64,000 bases of DNA from Liolophura sinensis (taxonomy: Eukaryota; Mollusca; Polyplacophora; Chitonida; Chitonidae), in contig NC_088299.1 of NCBI RefSeq assembly GCF_032854445.1, positions 12,393,608 to 12,457,607 on the forward strand, written 5' to 3'. Position 1 is the first letter of the stretch, and every line of letters begins with the position of its first letter. The notes below the pieces were generated by a model, which was not told the DNA's origin, searched no databases, and saw only the letters and a program-made list of their open reading frames with translations. Shown here piece by piece: positions 21,444 through 32,675 of this stretch. A program made the translations under genes and the position numbers.

Positions 21444-24400
21444 TTAAATACCGAATAAAACTTTTAACCAAATTTGGAGGTGCCACTTGGAATGTTCTGA
21501 GCAGAGGAAGGACACGAGTTTCTGAACGTAGCTAGCGATGACAGCTGTGCATTTCTCTGATGTACGTCGCCGGTGCTGGTGTGTGGAGCCCTTGGATAGA
21601 AGGACGAACCCCCGGGGTTTGCCTATGGAGAAACAGAAGTGTACATCATGACTACTGAATAAAGCTGATAAAGTTTGATGGAGATTCGATCAAACATTTT
21701 AAAGAGGACAGTTCAGTTTGAATTACGTCTTATATCATCCATGCAAGGTTATAGCACATTTGAGTTTAAAAGTAGATGAAACGTTTGAATCATTTAACTT
21801 TACAAAAGTAATTGTCAAGTAAATTCCAATATTAGGTCAGATATAACCAGCCGGCAAACTAATTAAAAAATACTTTCTCTTAAAAATAAAATGACATTTT
21901 ACACTTCCCACTCAACCTTCGAATATATATGTTCATAGCTGACTGAATAGATCAAACCGCGAAATATCACATGTTTAAGTCGGGCATACGTAAAAAGATT
22001 CAAAACGATAAAGAATGTATAGATCTTGCAAATTAGAGCGTGTCCACGATGTCTTGACCTATACATATAATATGAATTTTGCACTAGGGTTGTCTCCACG
22101 CATGTATGGATAAACTTGGCCACGGTTATATTGGTGTAAATAGTAGTGAGAACGCAAAATTAAAACACAAATCCAGTAAACATGCCGTAAATCTCGCCCC
22201 TTGTTTTCTTTCATTTGAATTATTCATTCTAAATATTTGTTGTTACTGAAAAGCGATTTTTAACTAACCGTAAGAATTGTTTGAGATTCGATGTTATTTG
22301 GAACTGAGATCAGCATAGAACTCTAATCATTTATACTTGAGTGGAAAGAAGCTAAAAGTTTCATGAGGCCATGGGATACGTCATGATTGATAAAGCGCAA
22401 ACACTGTGACCTGTTGCTCGTATACCACGAGCACTCACGGCTAAAAGGCAAGACGGTTCGGATGACGTTCCCGGGTTATAGAATATAACTCGCACCTGAC
22501 TGGTTAATATTGATAAGACAGTATTGCGTTGAATTTTCTGTTGGCTTTTTAGCTTGTTTTGAACTGAGATATCTCGGTTACGCAACATCATAAAAATAAA
22601 AGGGTAAGCTTTTTAAACTTTATGTCAGGTAATGTATCCATTGCATACAAACATTTAATATATAGCATTGTCTCTTTTTAATTCTTTTTCAACACGACCT
22701 CTCATTCATCCCAACAAACAACTCATACCTCAAGTAGTTCGAAGTGTCGAAACGGGCAGTTCTAAGGTAAAGAAAACAGGAGGGGTAGAGGGAGATAAAG
22801 AAACCACCGAAACAGAGCTTTGTAATTTGTGCTATTTACTTACCCGTATCCTGGTCTATACCTTTCATTGACGTCACCAACGCGGGGAGGGGTACCCAGT
22901 GAGGAGGGTACTTGTATCTGGCAGTGTCCAATACTAATACTAAGTCTTTGTCGGCATGATAACCACCAATAGGAGAAAAGTGACCATCGCCCGTCTGATT
23001 TAGACTTTCGCGGGAATATGTAACCACCAATATCGTCTGCTCTTGTCTCGTGACCCATTTGACCACATCTCGGAACTCGCCCGCTGTCAACTCGGCAGTG
23101 GCACGCCTGGTTTTCGCCATGAGGAAGTTGTTTTCCGCTATGCAGACGAACTGGTCCAAAGTAATTCCATCTACGGCGGCAGTGTCTACTGAGGTACAAC
23201 GACAACGACAAGCTAGCATCCTTTCGTGGTACCATCTCCATGGAAACTTCCAGACCCGGCCTGGATCCACGGACAGAGCGTTGAGCACCATAACAAGAGT
23301 GGACAATCCACAAAACGGCGGTTCGTCCTGAGTTCGGAACTGGGACACTAGTTTAAAAAAGCACTCCATATGTCCCGATCTTAAGGCCTCAGTGAAGATT
23401 TCTTTGCCTTCACGAGAAGTAAAGTCAACACAGTTGACTGGTAGTTGCTTTCTGTAGATAGGCTCCTCCAAGCTGGCCTCCATGCTGGATAGTGTAAACA
23501 GTCCTTCTATTTATTTGTTGGAACATGGGCCTGCTGACGTTCCACGATCCTTAATTCCTATTTTAATAGACAAATATATGCACATGTCATACTTAAATCG
23601 TCTATCGCTTTTATCTATTTTATCGTCTATTACTATTTTCACTTTTGTGTTATTTTAGACATTTTCATTGTGATGGCAGCTGTAGAAATGCATGTGGACC
23701 TATATATTGTAGTTTGAACCTTCCACGCATGAATGAAAGGTCATTCCATACCTCAAGCCGCGAGCATAAAACGACCAGATTCGCTCAGGCCCGTGATATG
23801 GGATTAATATTTTGTCAGTCAATCATAGACGTTCTTGAATACTTACTATATAAATCCGTGATCAAGACCTCTAGGCCATTACATGCCAGGGTGCACTTAG
23901 TACGTTCAACACTGTCGAACCGGAAACGGTTCATGGGTGTTCTGAATGAACGTTATCAATTGTCACAATTTCTTGACCAATTTATAAAGTTATCATACTT
24001 GAAGTTTTTATTAGCAACAACACCGAAAGCTGGTTTAATTCTGCATCGAGAATTCAGGCAAACGTGTGACGTCGACACAAAATTAGTTATAGTGTTAAAT
24101 ACCCACTATATGTAGGGGCCTCCGTGGCTCAGTCGGTTAGCGCGCTAGCGCAGCTTGATGACCCAGAAACCTCTCACCAATGCGGTCGCTGTGAGCTCAA
24201 GTCCAGCTCATGCTGGCTTCCTCTCCGGCCGTACGTGGGAAGGTCTGTCAGCAACCTGCGGATGGTCGAGGGTTTCCTCCGGGTTCTGCCCGGTTTCCTC
24301 CCACCATAATGCTGGCCGCCGTCGTATACGTGAAATATTCTTGAGTACGGCGTAAAACCAATCAAATAAATAAATACCCACTATGTATTTATGTGTAAAT

Positions 24401-25541
24401 TTCGACAGATCTTATGCTGAAGATCATACCATGAAACAGACATCGTATGAGTGATTTGTTTTCTAATCATCCACTGGAGTATTTTAAACAATACAAATGT
24501 GAACCAAAAGATTGAAAACTGCAATATTCATGAGTGATTCACGGAATAATTGCTGTAATTTTTTCTAATTTTTGGTACATCTGGTCTGATCATTTAAACC
24601 AGTATAAATGTCTAAATGTAACAGGAAATTTAACACAAAAAATGAAAATTCTCTTTCATCACATGGTTGGTAAATTTTAATGAACAATATATACATATAT
24701 TTGCTTTTCCGACAGAAGAAAAAACAGAGAGAACTGTGCTCTTTTGCTTTCAGCACTACTAATAACTGTCCTAAACATTAAAATACAAGAATGATACTGT
24801 TAAAATTTATAATTAAATCGAAGAACAGTCTATCCATTAAACAGGTGCTACAAGTCAACAAAATTTCCTAAAAACACGTAACATGCATGGGGGTTTCAGT
24901 GTGTGTGTTATTTGTATTTTATTTTAAGCACTGGATTAAAAGTTGATGATTTGTTCAATTCGGGTAATCCATCGCTTTGATTCACGAAACGTCGCAATTT
25001 ATTATGGAACCAGAACGCAAAATTCTTTGCTTAGGTACTATTTTTATCTCACTTAAGTAATGTTTAACTTCCTGAAAGACTTAGGCCAAAAAGAAAGAAA
25101 TAACTTAGACAATTTACTGCACTTAGGAAGGCTCTGAAAAAGGGCCCAGCATTACAGTAAATCAAGTTGTTACCCCAATATTGAGTGAAAGTCGGCATAC
25201 AGTGAGCTGTCAAACTTAAATCCTAACGTTCAGAAGTGTGAGTCCTCATCTGGTCACAGATGAATAGCTATGGTGAAAGCTTTGAAAAGATTTATGGAAC
25301 TGTTCAGTTGAGATTAATGCGGTGTACCATACGCATGTACACAGACGACTGGAAGACTGCGAGCTCCGTAGGGCTGTAATTACATATAGTTTCACAGCCC
25401 TGTCTTATTCCATTAGCTTACCTTGAACACCTCCGTACTTTCCCTGCTGGTTTCCCTGTACTACTGCTGGGCATCAAATAATTTGTCTGTCCACAGTCAC
25501 TGTCTCTGTTATCAATTTCCCATGTGTCATCACTTGTAAAT
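21444..25541 (-). CDS. Phytochelatin synthase (three exons found; N-terminal end and possibly C-terminal end incomplete)
   Basis: Phytochelatin synthase is a papain-like transpeptidase that makes (gamma-Glu-Cys)n-Gly from glutathione and so chelates Cd and other metals in the cytosol. The large exon (22844-23483) encodes 213 codons with the whole catalytic domain. Numbered from its Met, the triad is Cys58 in 'DEPPFCGLSTL', His168 in 'GDGHFSPIGGYHAD' and Asp186 in 'LVLDTARYKYPPHWVPL', matching plant Cys56/His162/Asp180. It ends G|GTAAGT and joins in frame to 21444-21622 (acceptor TTTCTCCATAG), which continues 'GKPRGFVLLSKG' and stays open for 58 codons to a TAA at 21444; a donor before that stop cannot be excluded. 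Upstream of the Met is an acceptor (ACACTATCCAG|C) whose phase fits an exon at 25422-25541 (39 codons), implying an N-terminal extension or an alternative start at 23483. Animal enzymes are usually longer at the C-terminus. Confidence 0.9.
22363..22520 (-). repeat. Dispersed repeat R1, copy 1
   Basis: On the minus strand this reads 'GTGCGAGTTATATTCTATAA', CCCGGGAACG, and ends 'CCCATGGCCTCAT'. A diverged copy in the plus orientation lies at about 59315-59455 (GAGCGAGTTGTCTCTATAAC, CCGTGAACG ... 'CCCATGGCCTCAT'). It lies in the intron between phytochelatin synthase exons. Class unknown. Confidence 0.6.
23645..24115 (+). other. 156-codon ORF without recognised domain
   Basis: Open from an ATG to TAG in the region between the catalytic exon of phytochelatin synthase and its putative upstream exon, on the opposite strand. 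It shows no signal peptide, repeat or family motif I know, and its stop comes from the SINE target-site duplication. It could be a chance ORF in an intron; I give it little weight. Confidence 0.12.
24116..24371 (+). mobile_element. SINE-A, full-length, with target-site duplication
   Basis: Complete element with A-box (GTGGCTCAGTCGGTTAGCG), B-box-like 'TGTGAGCTCAAGTCC', conserved body and 'TACGGCGTAAAACCAATCAA' tail ending in AATAAATAAAT. It is flanked by a 13-bp direct repeat AAATACCCACTAT (24097-24109 and 24372-24384), so it is a recent insertion. Confidence 0.95.
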
Positions 25542-27671
25542 CTACACAAGCATAAAACTATAGTACAAATTATTTAAATTCCAACCCCAACCGGCATGTT
25601 TGAATGCTAAATGGAGTTGGAATTAATCCACTTTCCACTTCAGTTTCAACACCTACCTGAAATTGATAGCTGAGACGACTGTGGCTAAGGACACATCAAT
25701 TATTCGGTGGACTGCACAAGACAGGGCTGTGATACTATACGTCAAAACATGAGATAATACAGATTAAAATTAAAACTGTTAACGTAAAATGTGTAGAAAT
25801 ACGAAACAACCAGCTTTACGAGGTTACAGACCTTCCCCTACCAGTGGCTGCCTTTCTCTTCGATAGAATGTACCCTTGACCGAACTGAACACCATGGGTA
25901 GTTCGCCCCAGTTACAGGTTTGTCTTAACTAGGTCATCCAATGAAATCTTTCGGTACATATCTTCAGTCGCACAATGTTCCAATAAAAGTCCATGTTAGT
26001 CTGGCTGTATCCGACCCACTTCCAGCAGAACTGGTCAGCCTACATCCACCAGGGGACCGGAGGTACATCCAACAGCGGGACGGACATCCACGAGGATGAC
26101 GGTAAAGAATGCATGACCAAATACATGGCAGGAAATGCACATTACTTCGGTTACACTGCTCAACTGATCAACACACGTACACTACTAAAATTTATGGTTT
26201 ACTACAAAGCTACTTCAAATTATCGAACTAGTGATGAATGATTCCTTTTTCCGTTTTCCATTATATGCTTGTATCTAGTGGTGCTTTTGAATATAGGCGC
26301 TTACAAAGGCCTATATTTTAAATGTATTTTATACAGATACGTGGCAGAGGTAGTTGGCACGCCAGTGCGGCACAATGACACAGGAGCCTCTTAACAATGC
26401 CATCGTTGTGAGTTCAAGTCCAGCTCATGCTGGCTTTTCCTCCGACCGTACGTGAGAGGGTCTGTCAGCAACTTGCGGATACTCTGTCCGATTTCCTCCC
26501 ACCATAATGCTGGCCGCCGTTGTATAAGTGAAATATTCTTGAATATGGCGTACAACAACAATCAAATAAATAAATAAATAAATTCCGTGCAGGGCTATGG
26601 TTTTCGCATAGGTCTAACTGAAATATATCTCACTGCATCATTGATTTAATCCCCAAATGAACTAAAAAAGGTATTTAGGCTACAACTAGTAGGCCTACGT
26701 ACCGTGTGTTACCGGGTGCACAAATTTTCCACGATTCCATCATCAGCTTTCATCCTAATAATTCAAAACTAAACATGAAAAACAAACAATTCAATAAATA
26801 CAGCACTGACAAACCTGAAGGAAAAACTGAATTCTGTACTTCGCTTCTGTCTTACTGTTACAGGCGCTATCTTGACATTACACACATATTGTTAAAGCAA
26901 GCAGAGTGTGCGCAAAATACAATATTCACCAGGAGGACGGTAACTAATTTACCTTCTTATAAGTACTAAGTACAACATCCACGAGGGGGATGGTGGCTAA
27001 TTTCCCTTCCTGTGAAAGTACTTTTTTGCTTTTTTGATGATAATTGCCATAATTAATACAGAGTAAAGCTGTCCAAAGCCGGATATTACATCAGGACAGT
27101 AATATTTTTACCGTACAATTGCGATACATAACGTCACCGTAATCCAGTAAAAGTTTGATTTATGATTTGTATCTAGTGATACTGTGGCTGAGATTTTAAT
27201 TGATCCTTTTAATTAACGCCGTGTATTGCAGGCATAATTGTTCCATGATATGAAGTCAGTGCATGTATCATTAAAAACTAATCCGAGACGCTTGTGTGAA
27301 GTAGCATCGAATACTAGCCCAGTTGATGCTAAAATAGAAGATATATTGGTGACCAGTTTTATTCCCAATAATCAAGTGACAAGCCGCCTGTCCGCAAATG
27401 AAAATAATCCAGCCAAGTCCCTCGAGAATTTATTTTTTGAATATCAGTGAAAGTTTTAATATTGATAAGAAGCCGTGTATTATCGGCAAACAGATTTACT
27501 GTGCATTTCAAATTATCAACCTTATCATTTACATAAACAAGATGCGGTAACGCAATACACTCTGTTAAAGTGTAAGTTTTAATGCTTTACTCTCTATTGT
27601 TACTCGAATGTGTCTATCTAGTGAATAACGAGCACTGTCATTTCAATAATTAACCGTCATTGTCATTATAT
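25542..27671. other. Region upstream of phytochelatin synthase, contains one SINE
   Basis: Apart from the SINE at 26345-26583 I see no certain gene. A minus-strand ATG at 25895 opens 18 codons ending at a GTAGGG donor (25842-25895) whose translation contains 'TFYRRERQPL', faintly like the start of phytochelatin synthase. Its phase does not fit the exon at 25422-25541. Confidence 0.35.
26345..26583 (+). mobile_element. SINE-A, diverged
   Basis: Worn tRNA head (CGTGGCAGAGGTAGTTGGCA), a recognisable B-box 'TGAGTTCAAGTCC', body 'CCCACCATAATGCTGGCCGC' and tail ending in AATAAATAAATAAATA. One segment of the body (the CCGGGCTCTG part) is shortened. Confidence 0.85.
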
Positions 27672-28152
27672 CAATTTATTTATTTCATTTGATTGGCGTT
27701 TTACGCCTCAGCAACCAAACTGGTGAGCCATTATCTCAAGTATATATCCAAATCACCAAGTATTCAAATTGTCCACTGCAGTCTTATCTGCGCCAGAACA
27801 GCTACTTATCATGGGTGTCACAATGTCTGATATACCTGTGCAGCGTCTTTCATGCACATTTCTCTTACTAATATGGTCGCAGTGAGATAAAACCCAGCTC
27901 ATACTGACCTCATCTCTGGTGGGAAGGTCCTACCAGCAACCTGCGGATGGTCATGGATTCCTCAGGACTCGGTTCGGTTTCTTCTCACCGCAAAGCTGCA
28001 CGCTGACAGATAATTGAATGATTATATCACTTGACGCCGCACTGGGCAATTTGGAACCATATTTTGGCGATCGCAGATGTATAAGTGAAATATTCTTAAG
28101 TATGGTGTAAACCATCAATAAGATAAATAAATAAATAAATAAATAAATAAAT
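27672..28152. mobile_element. Two SINE-A remnants in opposite orientations
   Basis: A tail fragment on the minus strand at about 27672-27712 (TTATTTCATTTGATTGGCG) is followed by a strongly diverged plus-strand copy at about 27865-28152 with 'AACCTGCGGATGGTCATGG', 'AAATATTCTTAAGTATGGTG' and (AATA)n. An extra 60-70 bp interrupts the body near 28005-28075. Confidence 0.65.
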
Positions 28153-28805
28153 ATACGTTTCCTTGTTTTTTTTTTTACAGCTACCTGGAACATGAGTGTT
28201 TTAAACAAGACAGTATTCGAATATGTAGTTCTGTAAAAACGGTGAATCCACAACGGAATGACGCAGGTTAAAGAAATCTACTCACTATCTGCTGTTGATG
28301 AGACGGAGAAGTGAGTCCATGGTGAGGTAAAGGCATGCCACAGAGGACCTTCAAGCGGTCTGGTCCGTTGCCACGGTCGATAAATAAAATCTGATGTGTA
28401 GGCCTATCGTTTATATATCTGCAGATTAATATGCCCAGTGTTGTGCTCCACTCGGATTTCTCTACTCACGCACTACTATTCCTCTACAAGACTTAATTGA
28501 TTAATTAATTCTTCACTAATTGTTTCGATGTTTAATAAGAACGGCCGTTAATGCATTAACCTGTTATATAAGGAATGAAGTTACTCAGCTCCACTACATA
28601 CAAATGGTTGAGATTCATGGGATGTTTTGTTATATATCTCATTAATAGCATCTGTATGAAATCGGATAGAAACTAGCATTGTAATGATTTGGATGCCGAT
28701 TTAATATGGAGCATTCCTCCATCAGTGGACTCTGTTGACTTGTTTTTTACCTGACTCCCTCCTCATTTCGTACACTTTCGTATACTGTCTTAGTATTTTG
28801 TGTTA
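28153..28805. other. Stretch without supported gene
   Basis: A minus-strand ATG at about 28319 opens 11 codons before a strong GTGAGT donor, but no continuation with matching phase was found. Otherwise nothing recognisable. Confidence 0.35.
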
Positions 28806-29260
28806 AAGGAGAAGAAAAACATAAAAATTATGGCAAAATCAAAAGAAAGAGTCTGAAATCTTATTTGCAAGTATGGTCTTTAATATTTTTTCGATTCGAA
28901 AAGGGTATTTGAAATATATTTTTTGTATGGTAGGTATATGGGACCATAATTTGGTATATATTATCTTTGATTAAAAATGTTATTTGAATGTAAATTTGCT
29001 GTTTATATTCAAACACATGTCTTTAATCTAAATTATGATAATATTAAAGATTATATTAAAAATATAAATATGAGCAAAACCAGGTTGAACACATTTGTTA
29101 GCTGAAATGACCAAATTCTAGTGGAAAAATATGTTTCAAAATATTTTCAAATACCCTTTTTCTCCGGAAAGAAAATATCGAAAAAAATATTGAAAGACCA
29201 CATTTACAACTATCTTTTCGCACTCTTCCATCTAAACTGTATGTAATTTTTATGTTCTCT
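28806..29260 (-). mobile_element. Foldback repeat family F1, copy 2, with long terminal inverted repeats
   Basis: The left arm ('AAAGGAGAAGAAAAACATAA' ... 'TATGGTCTTTAATATTTTTT' ... 'GAAAAGGGTATTTGAAATAT') is the reverse complement, with mismatches, of the right arm ('ATTTTCAAATACCCTTTTTC' ... 'AAATATTGAAAGACCACATT' ... 'AATTTTTATGTTCTCTCC'). Arms are about 110 bp around a 220-bp AT-rich centre. There is no coding capacity; this is the structure expected of a MITE. Confidence 0.75.
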
Positions 29261-29821
29261 CCACGTTTAAATATCGTTTTGGGAAGTAACCTTGCGATTG
29301 TTGAACTGGAATGTTCACTTTTTAATTGATGGCTGGTGTCCGAAAGCTTGTTTCAACGCTTACGTCATAGTCAAGAGATTTATCTTGACTAATCTGCCCC
29401 AACTGAGATTAAACTGCCCCAAACTGATATCCTTGATATCCTTGAATCTGAAAATTGGATTAAACTGATTGTTGTGTATTTTCATTCAAAGAATATTTCA
29501 CTTAGAGGAAAACGGAAACTTCCCGGGACGAATCACATAAAGCACTGATGTCGTTGTAGGCGACTGGCCTTTGCAGGACCTATAAGGTTATAATCGCGTG
29601 GGTCCAGCTTTCCATTGTCTGTCTGGTGTCCGGCCATGGACAGTTATTTCCCACAATTTCCTTCACTCATAAACAGCCTGGTGTCGTATTAGTGACAAAA
29701 CTAGGATCATAAACTCCAATCAAGTAACAAATAAATACAGAGCTATATGTTCAGTGTTATTAATGGAGGACTGCTTGGAGTAAAACACCTGGCAATGGGC
29801 TTTAGCTGATCTCCTGACAAC

Positions 29822-30200
29822 TCGTGCATCGCTCTCTACCTTTTTGCTTTACACCACTACCACCAATAGACAAGCTTCACCTTTGGAGCCTTTGAGACGA
29901 ACGTAGGCTTGTTATTGGTTTAGCCTCATCACTTGTGTCCTGCCGCGCAACTCTTTATTCAGCATTCATGCATAATATTGTTGAAGGTTTTACTTAGGAT
30001 TATGTTGCACATACTCTAGATAATGAGAATGCATGTGTATAAAGTATTATTACAGGCAAGGTTGAGAATGTTTTCTGACATCACTTCCTGCCTTATAGCC
30101 GTGACCCCAATGGCGTTGTTCATGATTTCTGTACAAAATTTGCTATTGGTGGCAGTGATGTAAAGCGAAAGTTATATGCTTCTTCATATGTCAGGTGCAG
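29822..30200. mobile_element. Foldback repeat family F2, copy 1
   Basis: 'GCTTTACACCACTACCACCA' ATAG at about 29848-29871 is almost the exact inverse of 'CTATTGGTGGCAGTGATGTA' AAGC at about 30142-30165 (22 of 24 positions). Similar flanking text ('GCATCGCTCTCTACC', 'TTGTTCATGATTTCTGTACA') recurs around 42226-42830. This is a probable non-autonomous DNA element. Confidence 0.6.
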
Positions 30201-30394
30201 ATTATCACTTGCAAGGCGTGCAAAGTTTGGGTGCCATTTTTCTAGAAAGTAAGTGATATGCAAAAAGTTTCATGTATGAACCCCTAAACATGCTGAACAT
30301 CCACGATCTCTGTTAAGAGCCTTTTGTCGCCAATCCCCAAGAAACATGTGAACAGGGTAAAGGGCTACATGTTTCTAAACCTGATTGCCGCTTC

Positions 30395-30695
30395 GTTTGG
30401 GGAGAGGCACAGGGTCAATCCTGGGTCGGATCACACTTAAGACCTTAAAAGAGGAAGTTGTAGCTTCCTTGCTTGGCGTTCTACATTAAGGGGATAATAA
30501 AACGACTGGTTGACACGTGCAATGGTTCGGGCGGGGAAGTTTACGTACCTTCGGTAAATCATCTCAGTGATGCAGCGGTGGAAATTCGATCTGCAACAAG
30601 AAGGCACATCACATGCATTCTAAGGATTCCGTCGTCGTCATTTGACTGAAAAATTGTTAAGTACGACGTTAAATCCTAAGCATTCAATCACTCTA
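30395..30695 (+). mobile_element. SINE-B copy
   Basis: Contains 'GTTGTAGCTTCCTTGCTTGG' and the diagnostic 3' end TGACTGAAAAATTGTTAAGT ACGACGTTAAATCC. The interior is rearranged relative to the copy at 8502-8740. Confidence 0.65.
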
Positions 30696-31135
30696 AACCT
30701 GATTACACTCAATCACATTATACTGGCACAGGGCAAACTAGTTAAGTTTCTCAGTACTGAGCACACTGTAAAGTGTAGAATGTATATTGACCGGACAAGA
30801 GGATACCAACGCACAACGGCATTTTTGAGACTCAGTTTCAGTATGGCATCCGATGATGATGACTTTCGTCTTCGCAGATTAACCATCTCTCTTATGACGT
30901 TACAAACTCATTAACTCAACACATGTTCTAGGGCGCTAAAAGCCAATTACTGCTCTGTAATATTATACATTGAATCAAAGAGTTTCTGTATTGTAACAGT
31001 ACATTCCAGGTAATATGTATCACTTTCAGGAAAGTTATAGGGTTCTTCAGTCTGTAAAATATCAACAAGTTCGTATAACATTTTCTAAACCTGATTCATT
31101 TGTCCAAAAAGCCTAACATTAGAATTGAAATTTAT

Positions 31136-31292
31136 GTATTTATTTCAGTGGTACTCACAAAAATATTTGAATTATACGACGGTGACCAGCATTATGGTGG
31201 GAGGAAAATCCACGGCCATCCGCAGGTTGTTACCGGAATAGGACCGGAGGGGAAGGCAGAATGAACTGGACTTGAACTCACATGCTGCGCTA
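31136..31292 (-). mobile_element. SINE-A, truncated
   Basis: Has 'ATACGACGGTGACCAGCATT', 'ATGGTGGGAGG' and 'GAACTGGACTTGAACTCACA' (B-box on the minus strand). The CCGGGC segment and most of the A-box head are missing. Confidence 0.75.
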
Positions 31293-31734
31293 CATTTTTA
31301 GAATTAAAACAGTATTTGGATACAGCTTTTCGATACGTTTTTCTGTGGTAGTCTTTCACTTTAATTAGGGCAATAATTGAAATCTCAGGTTTAGCGAACT
31401 TATGTATCGATTTTCATGCACATTAAGGTTTGTACCCGAGTGAAACACTGAGACAGGACAAACGCATAGTAATGTTTTATTGCAAAGTTAACCGAATAAG
31501 GTACATGTGGTAACAAATGAAAACAATCATTTAAAGATAGATTGCAAGAAAATATTCAATAACATAACAATAATAATCGGTAGCAATAAGACATCTGTAT
31601 AAGGTAAGTGTGAAAAAATTTGAATTTTGTCCGTCCGACACCTATGACTATGCTACATAAAACAATAAAACATGACCCCGCAAAATCACGAGCAGATTAT
31701 ATCATAGCGTGATAGGAAGTCTTTGATTCAACTG

Positions 31735-32404
31735 TTACTTAAACGCCATACTCAAGAACATTTCACATATATGTCGGCGACCAGACTTGGGTGGAAATAG
31801 TACATAGCCCACGACTTTCCCTCATACGGACACAAACCCCCATTACAACTTCCGTTTTTCGGAATTACAAATGTAATTCTGTGTATTTTAGGGTATAAAG
31901 TCTTTTTTTGCTGCCAGACTGTCGTTTTTGGAATTCAGGTGCATGCTTGCTACCAAAATGATGGAAAATGTCTAAGCTTTGGGTAGCTATGAGTTATAAT
32001 GATTAAAGTTTGAAATTCTGGGTGAGGGGACACAAGGAGATAAGTGGTAATGAGACTGCGAGTGACGTCCCCTTGGCGTTGCTAGGCACCCCTCCCAGCT
32101 GCCGGCATAGAAAGGTACAGATTTTGACAGTCAACCTATGTCAAGATTTCTATGGCTTCTTTCTCACAGGCTGGGGCAGGTATGCACCAAAGCTTATTGG
32201 CCACGGAATGCTTGGGACTGAGCTAAAGCGCTAAACGTTAACATTGTCGCATATGGAAAATTAATGGGGGTCTGTGGCCATACGACGCGAGAGGAAACTC
32301 GCATGAGCTGAACTTGAACTCACAACGACCGCATTGGTAAGAGGCTCCTGTGTCCTTGCGCCGCTCCTGGGTGACTGGGCTAACCACCTCGACCACAGAG
32401 GCCC
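31735..32404 (-). mobile_element. SINE-A split by MITE-A copy 2
   Basis: The 3' half lies at 31735-31828 (ACGCCATACTCAAGAACATT) and the tRNA-like 5' half at 32279-32404 ('GCATGAGCTGAACTTGAACT', CACAGAGGCCCC). The two parts are continuous with an ordinary SINE-A once the 450-bp insert is removed, which fixes the order of events: SINE first, MITE second. Confidence 0.88.
31829..32278. mobile_element. MITE-A copy 2, uninterrupted (450 bp)
   Basis: The ends are 'GACACAAACCCCCATTACAA' and, on the opposite strand, GCCACAGACCCCCATTAAT: inverted repeats of about 17 bp with two mismatches. It is flanked by CATACG (31823-31828 and 32279-32284), a 6-bp direct repeat inside the host SINE. No protein is encoded. 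It serves as the empty-site reference for the LINE insertion at 10983. Confidence 0.87.
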
Positions 32405-32675
32405 CAGATATCGCATGTCCATGCCAACGTAATGCGTATTGTTTGATAATAATGATGTGCTTGATAATCTTTACAGCGATATTGTATAATATAATATGAG
32501 GGTCTCTAATATCATTCTATTTCACCTAAAAGAAGTATTCCTGAGAAATAACCGTTGCCCTATCTATGAATCTCAATTGTACATCTGTGACAATTCATGT
32601 TACTGATCATGGTCGCTGTCAATTAGTAATTGTGTAAATACGAGCATGCGCCTCATACAGAGGTCAGGAAAAACG

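Noticed and set aside
24118-24190. Possible tRNA gene on the plus strand
   Set aside because: Same reasoning: the tRNA-like head belongs to a SINE-A with target-site duplications.
25842-25895. Mini-exon reading 'MVFSSVKGTFYRRERQPL' as the start of phytochelatin synthase
   Set aside because: The resemblance to the family's N-terminus is short, and its donor phase does not fit the exon at 25422-25541.
28287-28319. Minus-strand mini-exon 'MDSLLRLINSR' before a GTGAGT donor
   Set aside because: Joining to the next candidate exon creates a stop, and no other partner was found.
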